Below the pieces are notes generated by a model. That model did not search any database. It saw only the letters and a list, made by a program, of their open reading frames with translations, and was not told the origin of the DNA. From NCBI RefSeq assembly GCF_029867415.1, contig NC_081180.1, positions 148,945,263 to 149,009,262 of the forward strand: a stretch of 64,000 nucleotides of DNA, in the 5' to 3' direction. This DNA comes from Vicia villosa (taxonomy: Eukaryota; Streptophyta; Magnoliopsida; Fabales; Fabaceae). The position numbers and the translations under genes were made by a program. Shown here in pieces: positions 44,025 through 55,663 of the stretch (positions within the stretch are counted from its first letter, which is position 1; the number at the start of each line of letters is the position of its first letter).

Positions 44025-46435
44025 ACATTCATTGAATATCAAAAGTAACAACAACTTAGTGGTTTTTAAATTGAAATTCGATCATGACTGATACATAGAA
44101 GATAATGATAAGACAGAAACTTGTGAGCAATTGAAGAGAAGAACAATACTACAAAATGGGAAAAGAAAATAGTCAGGAGAAATACTCACATATTAGAAAT
44201 GTTATAGTTTTTCTAGAAACAGTCAGTAAAGAAAGTCACCTTCAAAATAGGAAGCCACCAAATGGAATCTAAATGGAGAAGAATGTAAAAAAAAAAAAAA
44301 AAACTACTCCTTTTAAAAGAGCAGGAAGTGGTGGTATATACTAACCAAAGTTCTATGGCAATAAAATGGTCTTTAATAAATTAATGCGTGAAAAAAACAT
44401 TTAAATAATCCAAGTTGCAGTGGCTATTTTGTGTTCCTAAAGTTGAAAGTTATTACATGCTTTGACATTAATAATGTTGTAAGGTAAATATGTGGCTACA
44501 AAATGTAACATGCAGTAAGGATGCTATTCCAAATTAAAAGTAAACATTGCAGTACCTAGTTTATGTTCCTAAATTTAAGAGTAATTGCTAATAGAAAATT
44601 CAGAGTGCCAATAACAGTGTCGGTAATATAACGAATCTACTAATAGTGCCTTGAAATTGGAAACAGTAATATCACATTCCACATGAAAATTCTCATTGAC
44701 ACTTACATTTTATTGTAACATAGGTCATGGTTGTTTGACAGCTAAAATTACAAACATATGATATCAGTCAAGGATGGCATGTTAAATGTCAACCGATTTA
44801 CAGGAAATGAAGTTAAAAAGTCATAGGCAACAATATGCGTAGAGACGTAAGACCTGATAGGTGTGTATGTTTTCTTTTTGTCATCCATTTGTCCAATGTA
44901 AATAACTAACCTATTTCAAACACCATCAATACTCATAAAACCAGTTAATATAATAGCATTAAAAAGATATCAAGATAGCTTATGGTTAGATACAAATTAA
45001 ATGATGATGTATTATCTGAAATCATCGTGAAAAGTTGAAGCATGACATTTCTTAATATGTTACAAAGTACGATTAGGTGGCAAAGTCTGTGATAGGACAT
45101 GAAACGTAAATCAGGAAAAAGAGAAAAATCTAATAAACATTGCAAAAAGTTACTATAATATAAGAAACTTTTTATAAACCAAACATTGGTAAAAGAGAAA
45201 TACCTAGGAAACAGATTTTTATAAAGTTGTTATGTGCTGTCACTTCCAATAGAAAACAATAAATAAATATCTAGTATTACATGTTGCCCTGGACTGGTCG
45301 ATGCAGTCCAACAGTCGGAAACATGATAAGTGTGCTATAAAATTTGCATAGGATTAGTTAAGAATCAGCAATATCCGAAAGCAACAAATAGTAATTGTAA
45401 AATAGAAAAGTCCCTATTAAAGGTAGCTGAATAACTAATGGTTATAAGAAATGTTTTGTTTGGTGGTTTACAAAAACTAATTGTGAAATAGAAATGTCCA
45501 TACTAAAAATTGTATAAAAATGCTTAAAGTAATTAAATACCCTATTTGAGTACAAAGTTGATACTTAGTTGATACATGATACTTAGTTCTTGATCATTAA
45601 TTAGGCTTCACAGAAATTGGAGATAGGCATTGGAAAGATCATTTTACAACTATGAACATTACAAATATACAGAGTATGGATTATAGGCAAGGAAAGAAGA
45701 AAGGGCAGAGTAGAAGTTTTAATAATAGCCAATGTTAGTTGTTAGGAAAAACAGAAATTGGTTTCTGCACCATATAAAGGCAGGTGATGCAACTAACTCC
45801 ATTTTGTTATTATGCAAGTAAGTAATACTTACAAATCCATTTTATTTAGAGTAATCTAAAACATTTAAGTGAGCAGAAATGCTTCACTTAATGGAAATAA
45901 TTCCATGGTATTTCTATACACAAATAGTTGAAGTACCAATTATAATGTAATGCAAGTACACATCATATTTTATGAAACATTATCGGCTATCCTCTCATAG
46001 ACTATTGTGCATTGATAACAACACTTTTTTTACAGCAGGGTTTATTCATTATCTAGAAATACACATAAGCCAAAACCACAGCCATGTTTTGTAACCAATA
46101 CAAATTATAGTATCAATTCAAACCAACCAAACCATTATCTAACCAAGCCAAAGATTTTATTATGTATCAACTAAAATTTGCATTTTGAATCATTTCTCAA
46201 ACAAACCTGACATAGTGTTTGAAACGTATTGTACATATAATGGAAAACTCACTTTTGTTTTAATTGAAAACTATTATCAATATTATACAATAAAATAAAA
46301 AGCTTTGTACTACAGTTGTAAAACTTGTTAGTTCAATTAAGATGATTAAGTAAATAATATTAGAATTAAGTACTTTGGCATGTGATATGTTCTAATACTT
46401 GCTACTACTAATGTCTTATATAATTAAGTAGTATG

Positions 46436-46437
<2 letters not shown>
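44025..46437. other. AT-rich sequence without a gene
   Basis: No frame with recognisable coding content and no terminal repeats found. An A run of 18-19 bases at 44287-44305 could be an old retroposon tail but nothing around it supports that. Confidence 0.5.

Positions 46438-46513
<76 letters not shown>
46438..46513. repeat. (TA)n microsatellite, about 75 bp
   Basis: Uninterrupted ta repeats. On the minus strand it lies about 40 bp after the donor site of the CK2-like exon, so it would have been intronic. Confidence 0.95.
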
Positions 46514-46519
<6 letters not shown>

Positions 46520-46552
46520 GATGGAAACCACTTCTTCTTATACAATTAATAC

Positions 46553-46684
46553 CTGCTTCTTTTTCTTGACAGGCTTGAGAATTTTGATAACACATTGCTC
46601 ATTGCTGTTAACATTTACGCCTTCAGACACCTCACTATATTTCCCCTTCCCACTTTCTGTACAACCTCAAATTCCTCTTGATCA
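46553..46684 (-). pseudogene. Isolated exon of casein kinase 2 alpha
   Basis: CK2 alpha is a Ser/Thr kinase subunit acting in nucleus and cytosol. The minus strand, from an AG acceptor at 46685, reads [14 protein letters not shown] and, after a one-base shift, [29 protein letters not shown], followed by a GT donor at 46552. This is the ATP-binding glycine loop (GRGKYSEV) and the catalytic-lysine strand ([12 protein letters not shown]) of plant CK2 alpha. The shift lies inside the glycine loop. I see no other CK2 exons in the surrounding 3 kb, so this is a displaced fragment, maybe carried by an element whose ends I did not find. Confidence 0.8.
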
Positions 46685-46689
46685 CTGAA

Positions 46690-47889
46690 AAGAACCCACA
46701 TAACATTCATGAATAATATCCTCTAGGAAAAAAATCGTAAACCACATAATTTAGGATACTTTCACATCAACCTCACAACATTAATGAACAATCAAACTAT
46801 TGTGCTATAACCACACAATCAAAACAAACACAAACCCCAGAAACTTTGAATGCTATCATAAAAAAACTGCACTAAAGACTAAAAAAATAAATCGCACACC
46901 ACACTGGAAAAGCGAAAATCAACACGATTTTTTTTTACAGATAAAATAGTTGAAAGACAAACATGTTAAAATGACAGGAGAGACATGCTTGAATATATCA
47001 CAAAATTCAGGATTCCTTATATATTGCAGACACTTGTGCATATATTACAAAAATTCAGGATTCCTTATATATTCTTTGGGATGGAATGAATTTTGGAAAG
47101 GTTCTGCACAACAAATCATTGATAGTAATGGCTGAGACCTGAGAACAAAATGTATTTATACTACTACAACAAATGCACTGGATGAACCTGTAAAGTGATT
47201 AATTTATCCAAATAAGCCCTTTGCAGCACCAAAATGACTTATTATGTACACACCAAGAGTCACACCCTGCGGTATCCTCCATCCCATGGTTGCTTTACTT
47301 ACCAGGAATAAATATAAATTATATTAATTATATTACACTACTTATATCATACTTTTGTTATGAATAAATATAAATTTGCTATATATTTTAAAGTTGTTTT
47401 AATAGTGCTTAGATTTCTCATATAAATCTTGATTATGCTATTCTTTTCTATTTACAAGTATAGTGTATGGATGACATTTGTAATTGAACAACTACCAACT
47501 TTTTTCTCGAGTTTCTACTACACTTATATTAGTATAATTGAAGCACGTGCCATTGTAAACCATAAGTTTACAAATTAAACTTAAATGTGTCGTTGATAAA
47601 ATCTATTGAGTCATCTCGGATATAACATAATGTGAATAATTAATATTGAAAAACCCGAAGTTTCTTCAATCCAGTAAATTTTTGTGTTTCTAAAGGAAAT
47701 TAAAAATCAAACAAATTGAGTTTTTCATGACATTAATTGTTGCATCAACCAAAATATTATTAAAAATATTTATTGTCTACTCACAACCAGAAGTTTATGA
47801 AATTGTTTTCTTAAACTACAATCTCATTTTCTGAATTTTTTTCTTTCCAGAACTTTCTTGATAAATATCACATATATTATTAAAAGTTG
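46690..47889. other. No gene; short duplicated phrase
   Basis: The phrase aaaattcaggattccttatatatt occurs twice (about 47001 and 47050), the second copy being in a 60 bp partial duplication. The rest is AT-rich. It may include the upstream part of the copia element that follows. Confidence 0.5.
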
Positions 47890-48440
47890 ATATTGAACAT
47901 CTTGTAGCATGTGTTCATATGAAAAAAATGGACTTGAAGATTCATTCTTTATACGTCTAAAGTTAGTTGTATGATTGATACTGATGAGATTATAACTTCT
48001 AAATTATGCTTTAGGAATATGCAATCAAGTATATTAAAATATTTATTCGCATCAAGCTAACAAGTTACTATATCTTAGTCCTCCATTAACTTATAATTCA
48101 TTCTAATACTTCTCATCTAAGTGAACCTTTTGATGTGTTGTGTATATTTCAATTGTTCCGATATAATACATTAAGATGAGTCATGAAAGAATATTGAAAA
48201 AATATAAAATACTTGATTGCAGCCCAGTAGGCTGATTATCACTTAATAAATTATTTTTCTCAATATTAGGGGGAGAGAATAAGCATCTAAAATAATGAAC
48301 GAGAAGTTCAAATAAACAATTTTAAATCTTGATCCTCGTACAAATCAATATGAATCATAAGTTCGAAATATTTTTCATTTATAAATTATATACAACCAAA
48401 TACAACTTCTAATACTACAATAGATGTGGATTCTCCTGTT
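47890..48440 (+). pseudogene. Strongly decayed second copy of the copia integrase region
   Basis: The segment lines up with 49000-49520: catgtgttcatatgaaaaaaatggacttg against catgttcatacacaaaatggacttg, the atatgcaatcaag and cttctcatctaag phrases in the same order, and the ttagggggagagaataag phrase at the end. It has many more differences and no frame. So it is an older or faster-changing copy placed in front of the start of the better-kept element. Confidence 0.7.
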
Positions 48441-48529
48441 GGATAATCTTATATTGCAAATGAATTGAAACCGTGCATGAAGCGTGGTAGGAAAGTAAGT
48501 TTCAATATTAACGACTATAAATCTGAAGT

Positions 48530-49520
48530 TTACAAATAATGATAAATTTCTAATTTGGCATGACCGGTTGGGCCATCACAGTTATATAATGATATAAAAA
48601 ATAATTGAAAATTTATGCGGTCATCAATTAATGAGCCGGGAAATTATTTAGTCAAATAAGTTCTCATGCAACTCTTGCTCGTAATGGAAATTGATAATTT
48701 GGCCATAAGTTTTTTAGAGCGTATACATGGTGATATTTATGGGTCAGTACACTCATCATGTGGACCATATAGATATTTTATGGTTTTAGTTGATGCATCA
48801 ACTAGATGGTCACATGTTTGTTTATTGTCAACTCGCAACAAGGCATTTGCGAGATTGCTAGCTCGACTGATTCGAATAAGAGCTCATTTCCCCGATTATC
48901 CTGACAAGAAAATGCGTCTTGATAATGCTATAGAATTTTCATCTCAAGCATTTAATGAGTATTGTATGTCTACTGAAATTTGCATTGAGCACCTAGTAGC
49001 ACATGTTCATACACAAAATGGACTTGCAGAATCATTCATAAAACATATGAAATTAATTGCAAGACTGCTTATTAGGAGATGCAAACTCCCAGTTTCTGCT
49101 TAGGGATATGCAATTTTTCATGCTGCAAAGTTTATTCACATCAGTCAACAAGTTACCACACCTCTTTCCCTTTACAATTAGTTTTTGGTAAAGAATATAA
49201 TATTTCTCATCTAAGAATTTTTGGATGTGCAGTGTATGTCCCAATTTCTATACCCCAACACAATAAGATGGGTCCTCAAATTAGGATGGGAATATATGTT
49301 GGATATAAATCTCCATCTATCGTAAGTACCTTGAACCAACAACAAGAGATTTATTCACTGCTCGTTTTGCTGATTATCATTTTGATGAATCAAATTTTCC
49401 AGCATTAGGAGAGAGAATAAGAAGTTGGAAAAGGAGATCAGTTGGAATGAGTAATCATTATCTCATCTTGATCCTCGAACAAAACAATGTGAACTAGAAG
49501 TTCAAAAGATAATTCAGCTG
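48530..49520 (+). pseudogene. Ty1-copia integrase
   Basis: Starts with the pre-integrase zinc motif (WHDRLGHHSYI..., about 48560) and continues in the 145-residue frame 48666-49103: SISFLERIHGDIYG, MVLVDASTRWSHVCLLST, the second acidic residue in MRLDNAIEF and the Glu in HTQNGLAESFIK, so the DDE triad can be read. After a stop at 49101 the frame 49079-49408 and neighbours continue with LQLVFGKEYNISHLRIFGCAVYVPI and GIYVGYKSPSI. Stops at about 48654 and others, and frame changes, make it inactive. Confidence 0.9.
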
Positions 49521-49865
49521 CAAAACTTAGCAAATCAATTACCAAATGCATTCACTAGTCCAAAAGGTGTGACTAAATCATATATACCAATTGTTAATGC
49601 TCCGATAAAAATTGATATTCTTGCTGGACAATCCAATTAGTCTCAACCACGTCTGAAACGTTTCCAAAGATAAAAATCATCGAAAAATAAAGGGAGCTAA
49701 GAATAAATATGGCCCAACTGAGGATATAAAAAATCTAAAAGAATCTTTAGACATAATAAACGTTATATCTCCAGAAGAGATTGATCAGGTACCTGAAACT
49801 TATGAAAATAAATAGATATTGATTAATTATGTCCATAATGAAATACATTGGAACCGACATGAAGG

Positions 49866-50300
49866 CTCTGTTTGGAAAGCTCAATTTTGAGCTTATAACT
49901 TATAGCTTATAGCTTAAAAGCTAGTATGATAATAAAATACATGTTTGGTAACAGTCTTTCATCACGAGCTTATAACTTATTTTACTAACTTATAGCTTAT
50001 TTTTCAAACGCTATTTTAAATAACGTTTTAGCTTAAAGCTTATCATTTTTTCTTCCATTATTACCCTTATAAATTTTAATTACTTTAAATATACATTTAA
50101 TTATTAATTAAAAAAATACCTTTTAATGTCATTTTACATTTATCAGCTAGTTAAACCGCTAATTTTACCAAACACTTTAATTAGCTTATTAACTATCAGT
50201 CATCAGCCATCAGCTACAAGCTATAAGCTATCAACCATCAGCCATAAGCTATAAGCTATCAGCTAGCTTATCACCCAACCGTTATTTTTACCAAACAGAG
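49866..50300. mobile_element. MITE with CTCTGTTTGG ends, inserted in the copia element
   Basis: Inverted ends ctctgtttgg (49866) and ccaaacagag (to 50300) bound 435 bp rich in agcttataac / agctataagc repeats that could fold on themselves. Flanks share tgaag, an imperfect duplication. It interrupts the copia sequence between integrase and reverse transcriptase. No coding sequence. Confidence 0.75.
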
Positions 50301-51590
50301 TTGAAGTCGACATTGATGATATTTTCATACAATATAGCGCTAAATGTGATAAATGACAAAGAGGATCATGAATCAACGTTTATTAAAGTTTGTACACTAA
50401 GTAAGGATTGTAAATATGCAACTCAAGCAGAATTAAACTTACTTCACAAGAGACAAGTGTTTGCACCTGTAGTTCAAACACCTCAAGGTGTGAAGCCAGT
50501 TGGATACAAATGGAATTTTGTGCGAAAACAAAATGAAAATAATGAAATCATGAGATACAAAGATCGACTTATCATTCAATGATTTTTGCAAAGACCCGAA
50601 ATTAATTTTGATGATAAATATTCACTTGTAATAGATGCAAGCACTTTTCGATATTTAATAAGTCTTGTAGCACGTGAAGGGCTTAATTTGCACATGATGG
50701 ATGTTGTAACAGATTATCTGTATGGTTCACTTAATAGTGACATTTACATGAAACTCCCTGAAGGGTTCAATATACCAGAGGCACGTAATTTTGGATCTCA
50801 AGAAAACTACTCCATCAAATTGAACAAGTCTCTCTATAGGTTGAAACAATATGGACGAATGTGGTATAATCGCATCAGTGAATATTTGCTAAAGGATGAA
50901 TATACAAATAACTCAATTTGCCCTTGTATTTTCATAAAAGAATGTGGAAAATAATTTGTAGTAATAGTTGCCTATGTGGATGACATAAATATTATTGGAA
51001 CTCCTAAAGAGCTTCAAAAGGCTATAAATTGCTTAAAGAAAGAGTTTGAGATGAGGGACCTAAGAAAAACAAATTTATGTCTAGGCTTACAATTTGAGAA
51101 TTTGGACAATGGAACATTTATACATCAAGAAGGTTATATAGAAAAGTGTTGAAACGCTTCTATATGGACAAATCTCATCTGTTGTCTACTCCAATGGTTG
51201 TTATATCATTAGATGTAGAGAAAGATCCTTTTAGTCCTCGAGAAAATGATGAAAAATTGTTTAGTCCTGAAGTACCATATTTTAGTGCAATTGGAGCCCT
51301 AATGTACCTTGCTAATTATACATGTATTGATATATCATTTGTGGTCAAACATATTCACCTACACGAAGACATTGGAACAGAGTCAAATATATATATTTCG
51401 TTATCTTAGAGATGTAAGTTACTTGTCAGATCCTCGCAATGATAGATCAAAAACATGTTATTTGTTTACATGTGATGGTACATCTATTTCTTAGAGATCT
51501 ATGAAACAACTCATGGCAACAACTTCATCAAATCCTACATAACTATTAACACTACATGAAGTCACTTTGAAGAAGAAATTTTAAGCAACT
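50301..51590 (+). pseudogene. Ty1-copia reverse transcriptase and RNase H start
   Basis: Frames 50301-50582 (FAPVVQTPQGVKPVGYKWNFVRKQNE), 50586-50954 (YLISLVAREGLNLHMMDVVTDYLYGSL, KLNKSLYRLKQYGRMWYNRISEYLL) and the following stretch with the polymerase motif YVDD (50973-50984) form a copia reverse transcriptase. After a frame break at about 51150, PLSTPMVVISLDVEKDPF and GALMYLANYT mark the entry to RNase H, which then breaks down (51350-51590). In the 50301-50582 frame RYKDRLIIQ shows a changed RYKARLVAQG motif. Several stops; not functional. An hAT-type MITE cuts it at 51599. Confidence 0.9.
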
Positions 51591-51598
51591 ACTACAAA

Positions 51599-52281
51599 TA
51601 GGGGTGTTCAAAACCGAACCAGCCCAATAGAAAACTGCAAAACCAAACCAAACCAAAACCGCAAAAAACCGCGTTTGATTCGGATGTGTTTGGGCCATTT
51701 TCTTGTATTTTGCAAACCGAACCAAATTGCATTATGTTATAAAATCTTACCAACCAATATATATTTCTTTAATTTTTTTAGAGAAATCAACTTATATTAT
51801 GTGTATATTTTATCATATTCTTCGTATGATATTTATTTTAATTTATATATCATCAAAAAACAAAATATTATTCATTTATAAATTCTATTTTGACAAAATA
51901 TATTTTATCGTTTTCTTCGTATAATATTTATTTACGAATGTAATTTCATGTATATCATTATTTAGACCTAATATAAAATTGTAAGAACATTTTTATGTAT
52001 CAAATTATAAACTTATTTTGACAATTATAAACTTTTTATGGTAATGTATGAACGATTAAACACAAAATTATATTTTCCTCTATATGTGTATGTATGACTG
52101 AATAAACTTTTTGTAACAAACCGAACCAACCGAACCAATCCAAACCGCATTAGTTTGGTTTGGTTTGGTTCGTTTTATTTCTAGAAGTCAACCGAACCAA
52201 ACCGAACCGCACATTTTTTCTTTTGCGGTTCAGATGATTTTTAGCGTCAAAATCGCCCAAACCGCACTGCGAACACCCCTA
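51599..52281. mobile_element. hAT-type MITE with perfect 8 bp duplication
   Basis: Ends TAGGGGTGTTC (51599) and GAACACCCCTA (to 52281) are exact inverted repeats. The 8 bp duplication actacaaa flanks it (51591-51598 and 52282-52289). The 683 bp inside begin and end with runs of aaccgaaccaaaccg variants and have an AT-rich middle. No transposase. Confidence 0.95.
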
Positions 52282-52299
52282 ACTACAAAGAATATCGTC

Positions 52300-52500
52300 T
52301 CACATATAAATGTATGCCCGTGGGAGAGAAATAAATATGTTATACACTCTTTTTCCCTTCACCATGGTTTTGTCCCACTGGATTTTCCTGGTAAGGGTTT
52401 TAACGAGGCAGATCAAATCCAAATGATTTTGTACATTATTATTTTTTTAGAAACACCAGACATTTAAGAAACTATTGGAATGGATAATTTAAACACGATG
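52300..52500 (+). repeat. Probable copia LTR part
   Basis: The phrases atacactctttttcccttcaccatggttttgtcccac and ggttttaacgaggcagat are common in the LTR of plant Ty1-copia elements of the same pol type. I could not define the LTR start or a second LTR. Confidence 0.45.
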
Positions 52501-52739
52501 ATACACGAAGGACGTGTTTTGTTCTTAATCAATTGAATAATTTTTTATTTTTGTAAGAAAAATCACGATATATTTTATACTTAGAAGAATATTGATGCAT
52601 TATAAAAAATAGTTAAGAGAAATTAATATAAAAATAAATAAAAATGATATGTTGACACCCTAAGTTACACTGTGCCGTATAAATATATTGGTATTTTCGT
52701 AATTCATCAAATTATTAATGGTAGTTTCGTCATTTCGCT

Positions 52740-54100
52740 TTGACTTTTAGGTTTACCCACCAACCACACAATCAGTTCACAGGAAACAGAGAAACCGAGT
52801 GGAAAATTTGCAGCAAGGGAAAAGTTGAAGCGGCCGCTCACGCTATCTCTCTCTTAGATCCAAAACTGACGCTCTCGATCGATGCTCTCCCTCTCGATCC
52901 AGTTCCGACCCTTTCTTCTCTCTAAGGTTAGTTATTCAATTTCTTCGGTGTCGTTCTCTTTCTTTGCAATTTCTCCGGTGTCGTTTTCTTCTCTCACAAA
53001 ATACATATTTTTGTTGTTGAAAGAGAGAAATCGAAACTTTGAAAGAGAGTTTGATATGTTCACAAAATTCTTTGGCTCTATTGTTGAAGAAGAGTTTGAT
53101 ATGTTCGCAAATCAACCATAAGCATTATTGTTGAAAGAGAGTTTGATATGTTCACTACATTATTTTCTGTTTGGTATTGAGTAAACCATTTATTTTTTTC
53201 TATTGTTGTAGGAATAAGGGTTAGGATTTATCAGCTTGAGTTATTCACTGTTTAAACACGGCATCCTCAAAAAATTCAACCAAAATTAAAGTAAGTATGA
53301 CATCTAAGTAATTATATTTTTGTTGTTGCATTTTATTTATCAATGAAATTAACTAATTTTTCCATTACGTATAGTACGAATGAGGCATAGTTGTATGCCA
53401 TTTAGGTTGAGCAATATCAACGAGAAGTTAACACCTGGTCAACGTGCCAAAATCAAATGCACCCCATTCAAGTGGGCATTGGATATATCAAATAACATCT
53501 CAATCTTAGGTGGTATGTTATGGGAATTTGTAAGTCGATGGGATGCACGCATCAGGGGGTTTAGGGTTAGGGATAGGATAGTTCCCTTTACTCCAGTTGA
53601 TGTTTGTTTTTCTCTTGGGATGTCTACTATTGGTGAGTCCCTAGTAGTTAAAGAAGACCAACAATGTGAAAATTTAGGTCTATTTAAAGGGGCTGAGGTA
53701 ACAATTTTGAATATTGAGAAAGAACTTTACGTCCATAAAATTATATTAGTTAATTTTGCTATACCCTACATATTACTAGCATTTGTCGATTTCTATTTTC
53801 CCAAAATAGGAAGTATTGTATTTACGGGATTTATTAAATAATTAGATGATTTAAATTCGCTTGATCAATATAATTGGGGTCTTGCTGTTTATAACTTTTT
53901 GGTTGCTAGTTTATGTGAGTCTTCATGAATGTTGAAAGAGGGAAAAACAAGGCACAAAGACATTTAAATGAGTGTGCTGCCATCTTGCAGGTATAAAAAT
54001 TTAATAACTTTATAGCATCAGTTTCTATGTTCAAATTTTAAGATACATTTTTTAATGTTTGTTATAGATCTGGGCATTCAACCACTTATCTAGGCACAAA
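52740..54100 (+). pseudogene. Fragment of a plant-mobile-domain (transposon-derived) gene
   Basis: The frame 53380-53841 reads RLSNINEKLTPGQRAKIKCTPFKWAL, LGGMLWEFVSRWDARIRGFRVRDRIVPFTPVDVCFSLGM, which I recognise as the start of legume plant-mobile-domain / Ulp1-associated proteins linked to Mutator-like elements. Past a stop at 53839 it continues LDQYNWGLAVYNFLVASL and QRHLNECAAILQ to a GT donor at 53991. After an intron, exon 2 begins at 54068 with IWAFNHLSRHK and is cut within 35 bp by the FAR1-like piece. Upstream, 52740-52930 looks like an untranslated leader with a donor (aaggttagtt), and 53037-53150 repeats gttgaaagagagtttgatatg three times. Function of these proteins is not known to me beyond their link to transposons. 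Confidence 0.65.
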
Positions 54101-54107
54101 GTCATTT

Positions 54108-54446
54108 TACAAAAATAACTTATCAAGGCCTTACCATCACCTTCTTTTCCAATTGCACGTCGTTCCTTGTTAACATACTTCCTCACGTCTTTTTCACAAA
54201 AAGGAATATTTTCATGCCCTTCTGCATCTTTAACAAGCGATTGGAATGTCTTGTTGATCCTTACTCTGACATCATCATTAATTTGGATTGTTCTCCTTAC
54301 ATGTAAGTTCATTTTCTTGTTAGCCTTGAACAATCTTGCCTTTGTAGGGCTGGTCTCATGGGAATGGTTATATTCATATCTTGTAATGTACCACAAACCA
54401 TCTTCTTTCAATTTAATATAAACTAATTTTTCGCCCTACACGGTAG
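54108..54446 (-). pseudogene. FAR1/FHY3-type DNA-binding domain fragment
   Basis: FAR1-family proteins derive from Mutator-like transposases; the N-terminal domain binds DNA with a Cys/His zinc site. The minus frame 54052-54411 reads LKEDGLWYITRYEYNHSHETSP (the last zinc ligands), then RRTIQINDDVRVRINKTFQSLVKDAEGHENIPFCEKDVRKYVNKERR, the linker that normally leads to the MULE transposase core. The core is missing: similarity stops at about 54110, next to the plant-mobile-domain exon. On the upstream side it is broken at about 54446 by the Athila LTR. It therefore is a remnant of either an FRS gene or a Mutator-like transposase. Confidence 0.75.
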
Positions 54447-54450
54447 TTGT

Positions 54451-55649
54451 TGAAAGAGTATTGTGGTGTACTTTTTGCTATTATCGTATCCACAGGGATT
54501 ATTGCGATATCACCGCCGTTCTATAGCCTATTTTGTCTTGAGTTATGGTTACTTTAAATTTGGGTTTGCAAAAGATCATTCAATTCTTTTAGTAGCAAAG
54601 AGTAAATTAATGAAAGTTCTAAGTTAAAGAAAATGTATCAAGATTCGATTTCATCGACCTAAATTTGTATGTCTCCTTGTAAATATACATATATGAACAT
54701 GGTAACGATCAACATAATTACGTATCGACGCCTATATCGTCCGTGTCCGCAACGATATAGTTAGATTTACCGTATTGTTTAACCGACGATTTCTCCACCG
54801 TTTAAACAATACAAATAACGTTTTAAAACCGATACTAAGTAAACATCAAACGCTAAATCCATGTCTGCAATTTATAGTTTGATAGATGATAAAGTTAGAT
54901 CTAGATACAAATATTGATGTCTCAAACACTTATACCAAAGAAAAAGCTTTAATAAACAAACTAAACCATCTATATTGATCATCACTTGTTCATACACATA
55001 TATTCACAAGAAAAACCTACAAAAGGCTAGGAAGATTACATCTTATCTTGATACAAAAGAGATTTAGCTATCCATGAAAATGGTAGCTTGCTCAAGAAGT
55101 AAAGGATGAAGATCAACAAGCATCAAAGGCGATTAATCGACGATCAAAGCTTCCAATCTTCGATTCTTTGTTTGCTACAGTGCACAAGTGTTCTTTAGCT
55201 CTCAAAATCAACCAACCAACACAAAATATCTGAAAACTCCTTTATATAGCATTTCTGAAATCTGTCCAGGGCGCGTCGCGCCCTCCAGCGCGCTTCGCGC
55301 CAATACACTTAAAATTATAAACCGCCCATGCGCGTGACGCGCGCAACTCTCTGTCTGGAAGCTCCAAAATGTCTTGCCCAGGGCGCGACGCGCCCACATC
55401 CCAGCGCGACGCGCGCATACTTCTGCCAGGCACTCTCTTGCAAAGCTCAAAACAAGCTCCAAACTTCCCCAAAATTGGCTAAAACCTACAAAATCATAAC
55501 TAAAACACATATTAACATAAAATGAAAGCTTAATATTATAAACCATAAATAATTATCTAAAACTTCAGGGAATTGTACGAATATCCGATAAAAACGGTCG
55601 AAAGGTGCCATTAATTAAACTAAATATAAACACAATTTGGCACCTAACA
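54451..55649 (-). repeat. 3' LTR of the Athila element (about 1.2 kb)
   Basis: It begins at 55649 with TGTTAGGTGCCAAATTGTG on the minus strand, right after the polypurine tract, and ends near 54451 (plus tgaaagagta). The ends match those of the solo LTR at 31995-33304. It contains CpG-rich palindromes at 55271-55415. The left border could be 3 bp further left (54448). Confidence 0.8.
55265..55420. repeat. CpG palindrome pairs in the Athila LTR
   Basis: GCGCGTCGCGC-type palindromes centred at 55276 and 55295, and GGGCGCGACGCGCCC-type ones centred at 55388 and 55409, plus a single one at about 55335. Centre spacings within pairs are 19 and 21 bp. They stand out sharply from the AT-rich surroundings. 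Confidence 0.9.
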
Positions 55650-55663
55650 ACTCTCCCCAACTT
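55650..55663 (-). other. Polypurine tract of the Athila element
   Basis: The minus strand reads AAGTTGGGGAGAGT directly in front of the LTR start TGTTAGGTGCC. Confidence 0.8.

Noticed and set aside
44287..44305. A run as the tail of a LINE or SINE
   Set aside because: No coding sequence, pol III boxes or target duplication around it.
46438..46513. (TA)n tract as an element target or origin
   Set aside because: Simple microsatellites of this length are common in plant introns and intergenic DNA; nothing links it to a function.
54052..54411. A small intact FAR1-family gene
   Set aside because: It starts and ends within the domain, is broken by the Athila LTR upstream and lacks the rest of the family architecture.
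55265..55420. CpG-rich spots as a gene promoter CpG island
   Set aside because: They are short repeated palindromes inside an LTR, not a broad CpG-rich region, and plant promoters are not defined that way.
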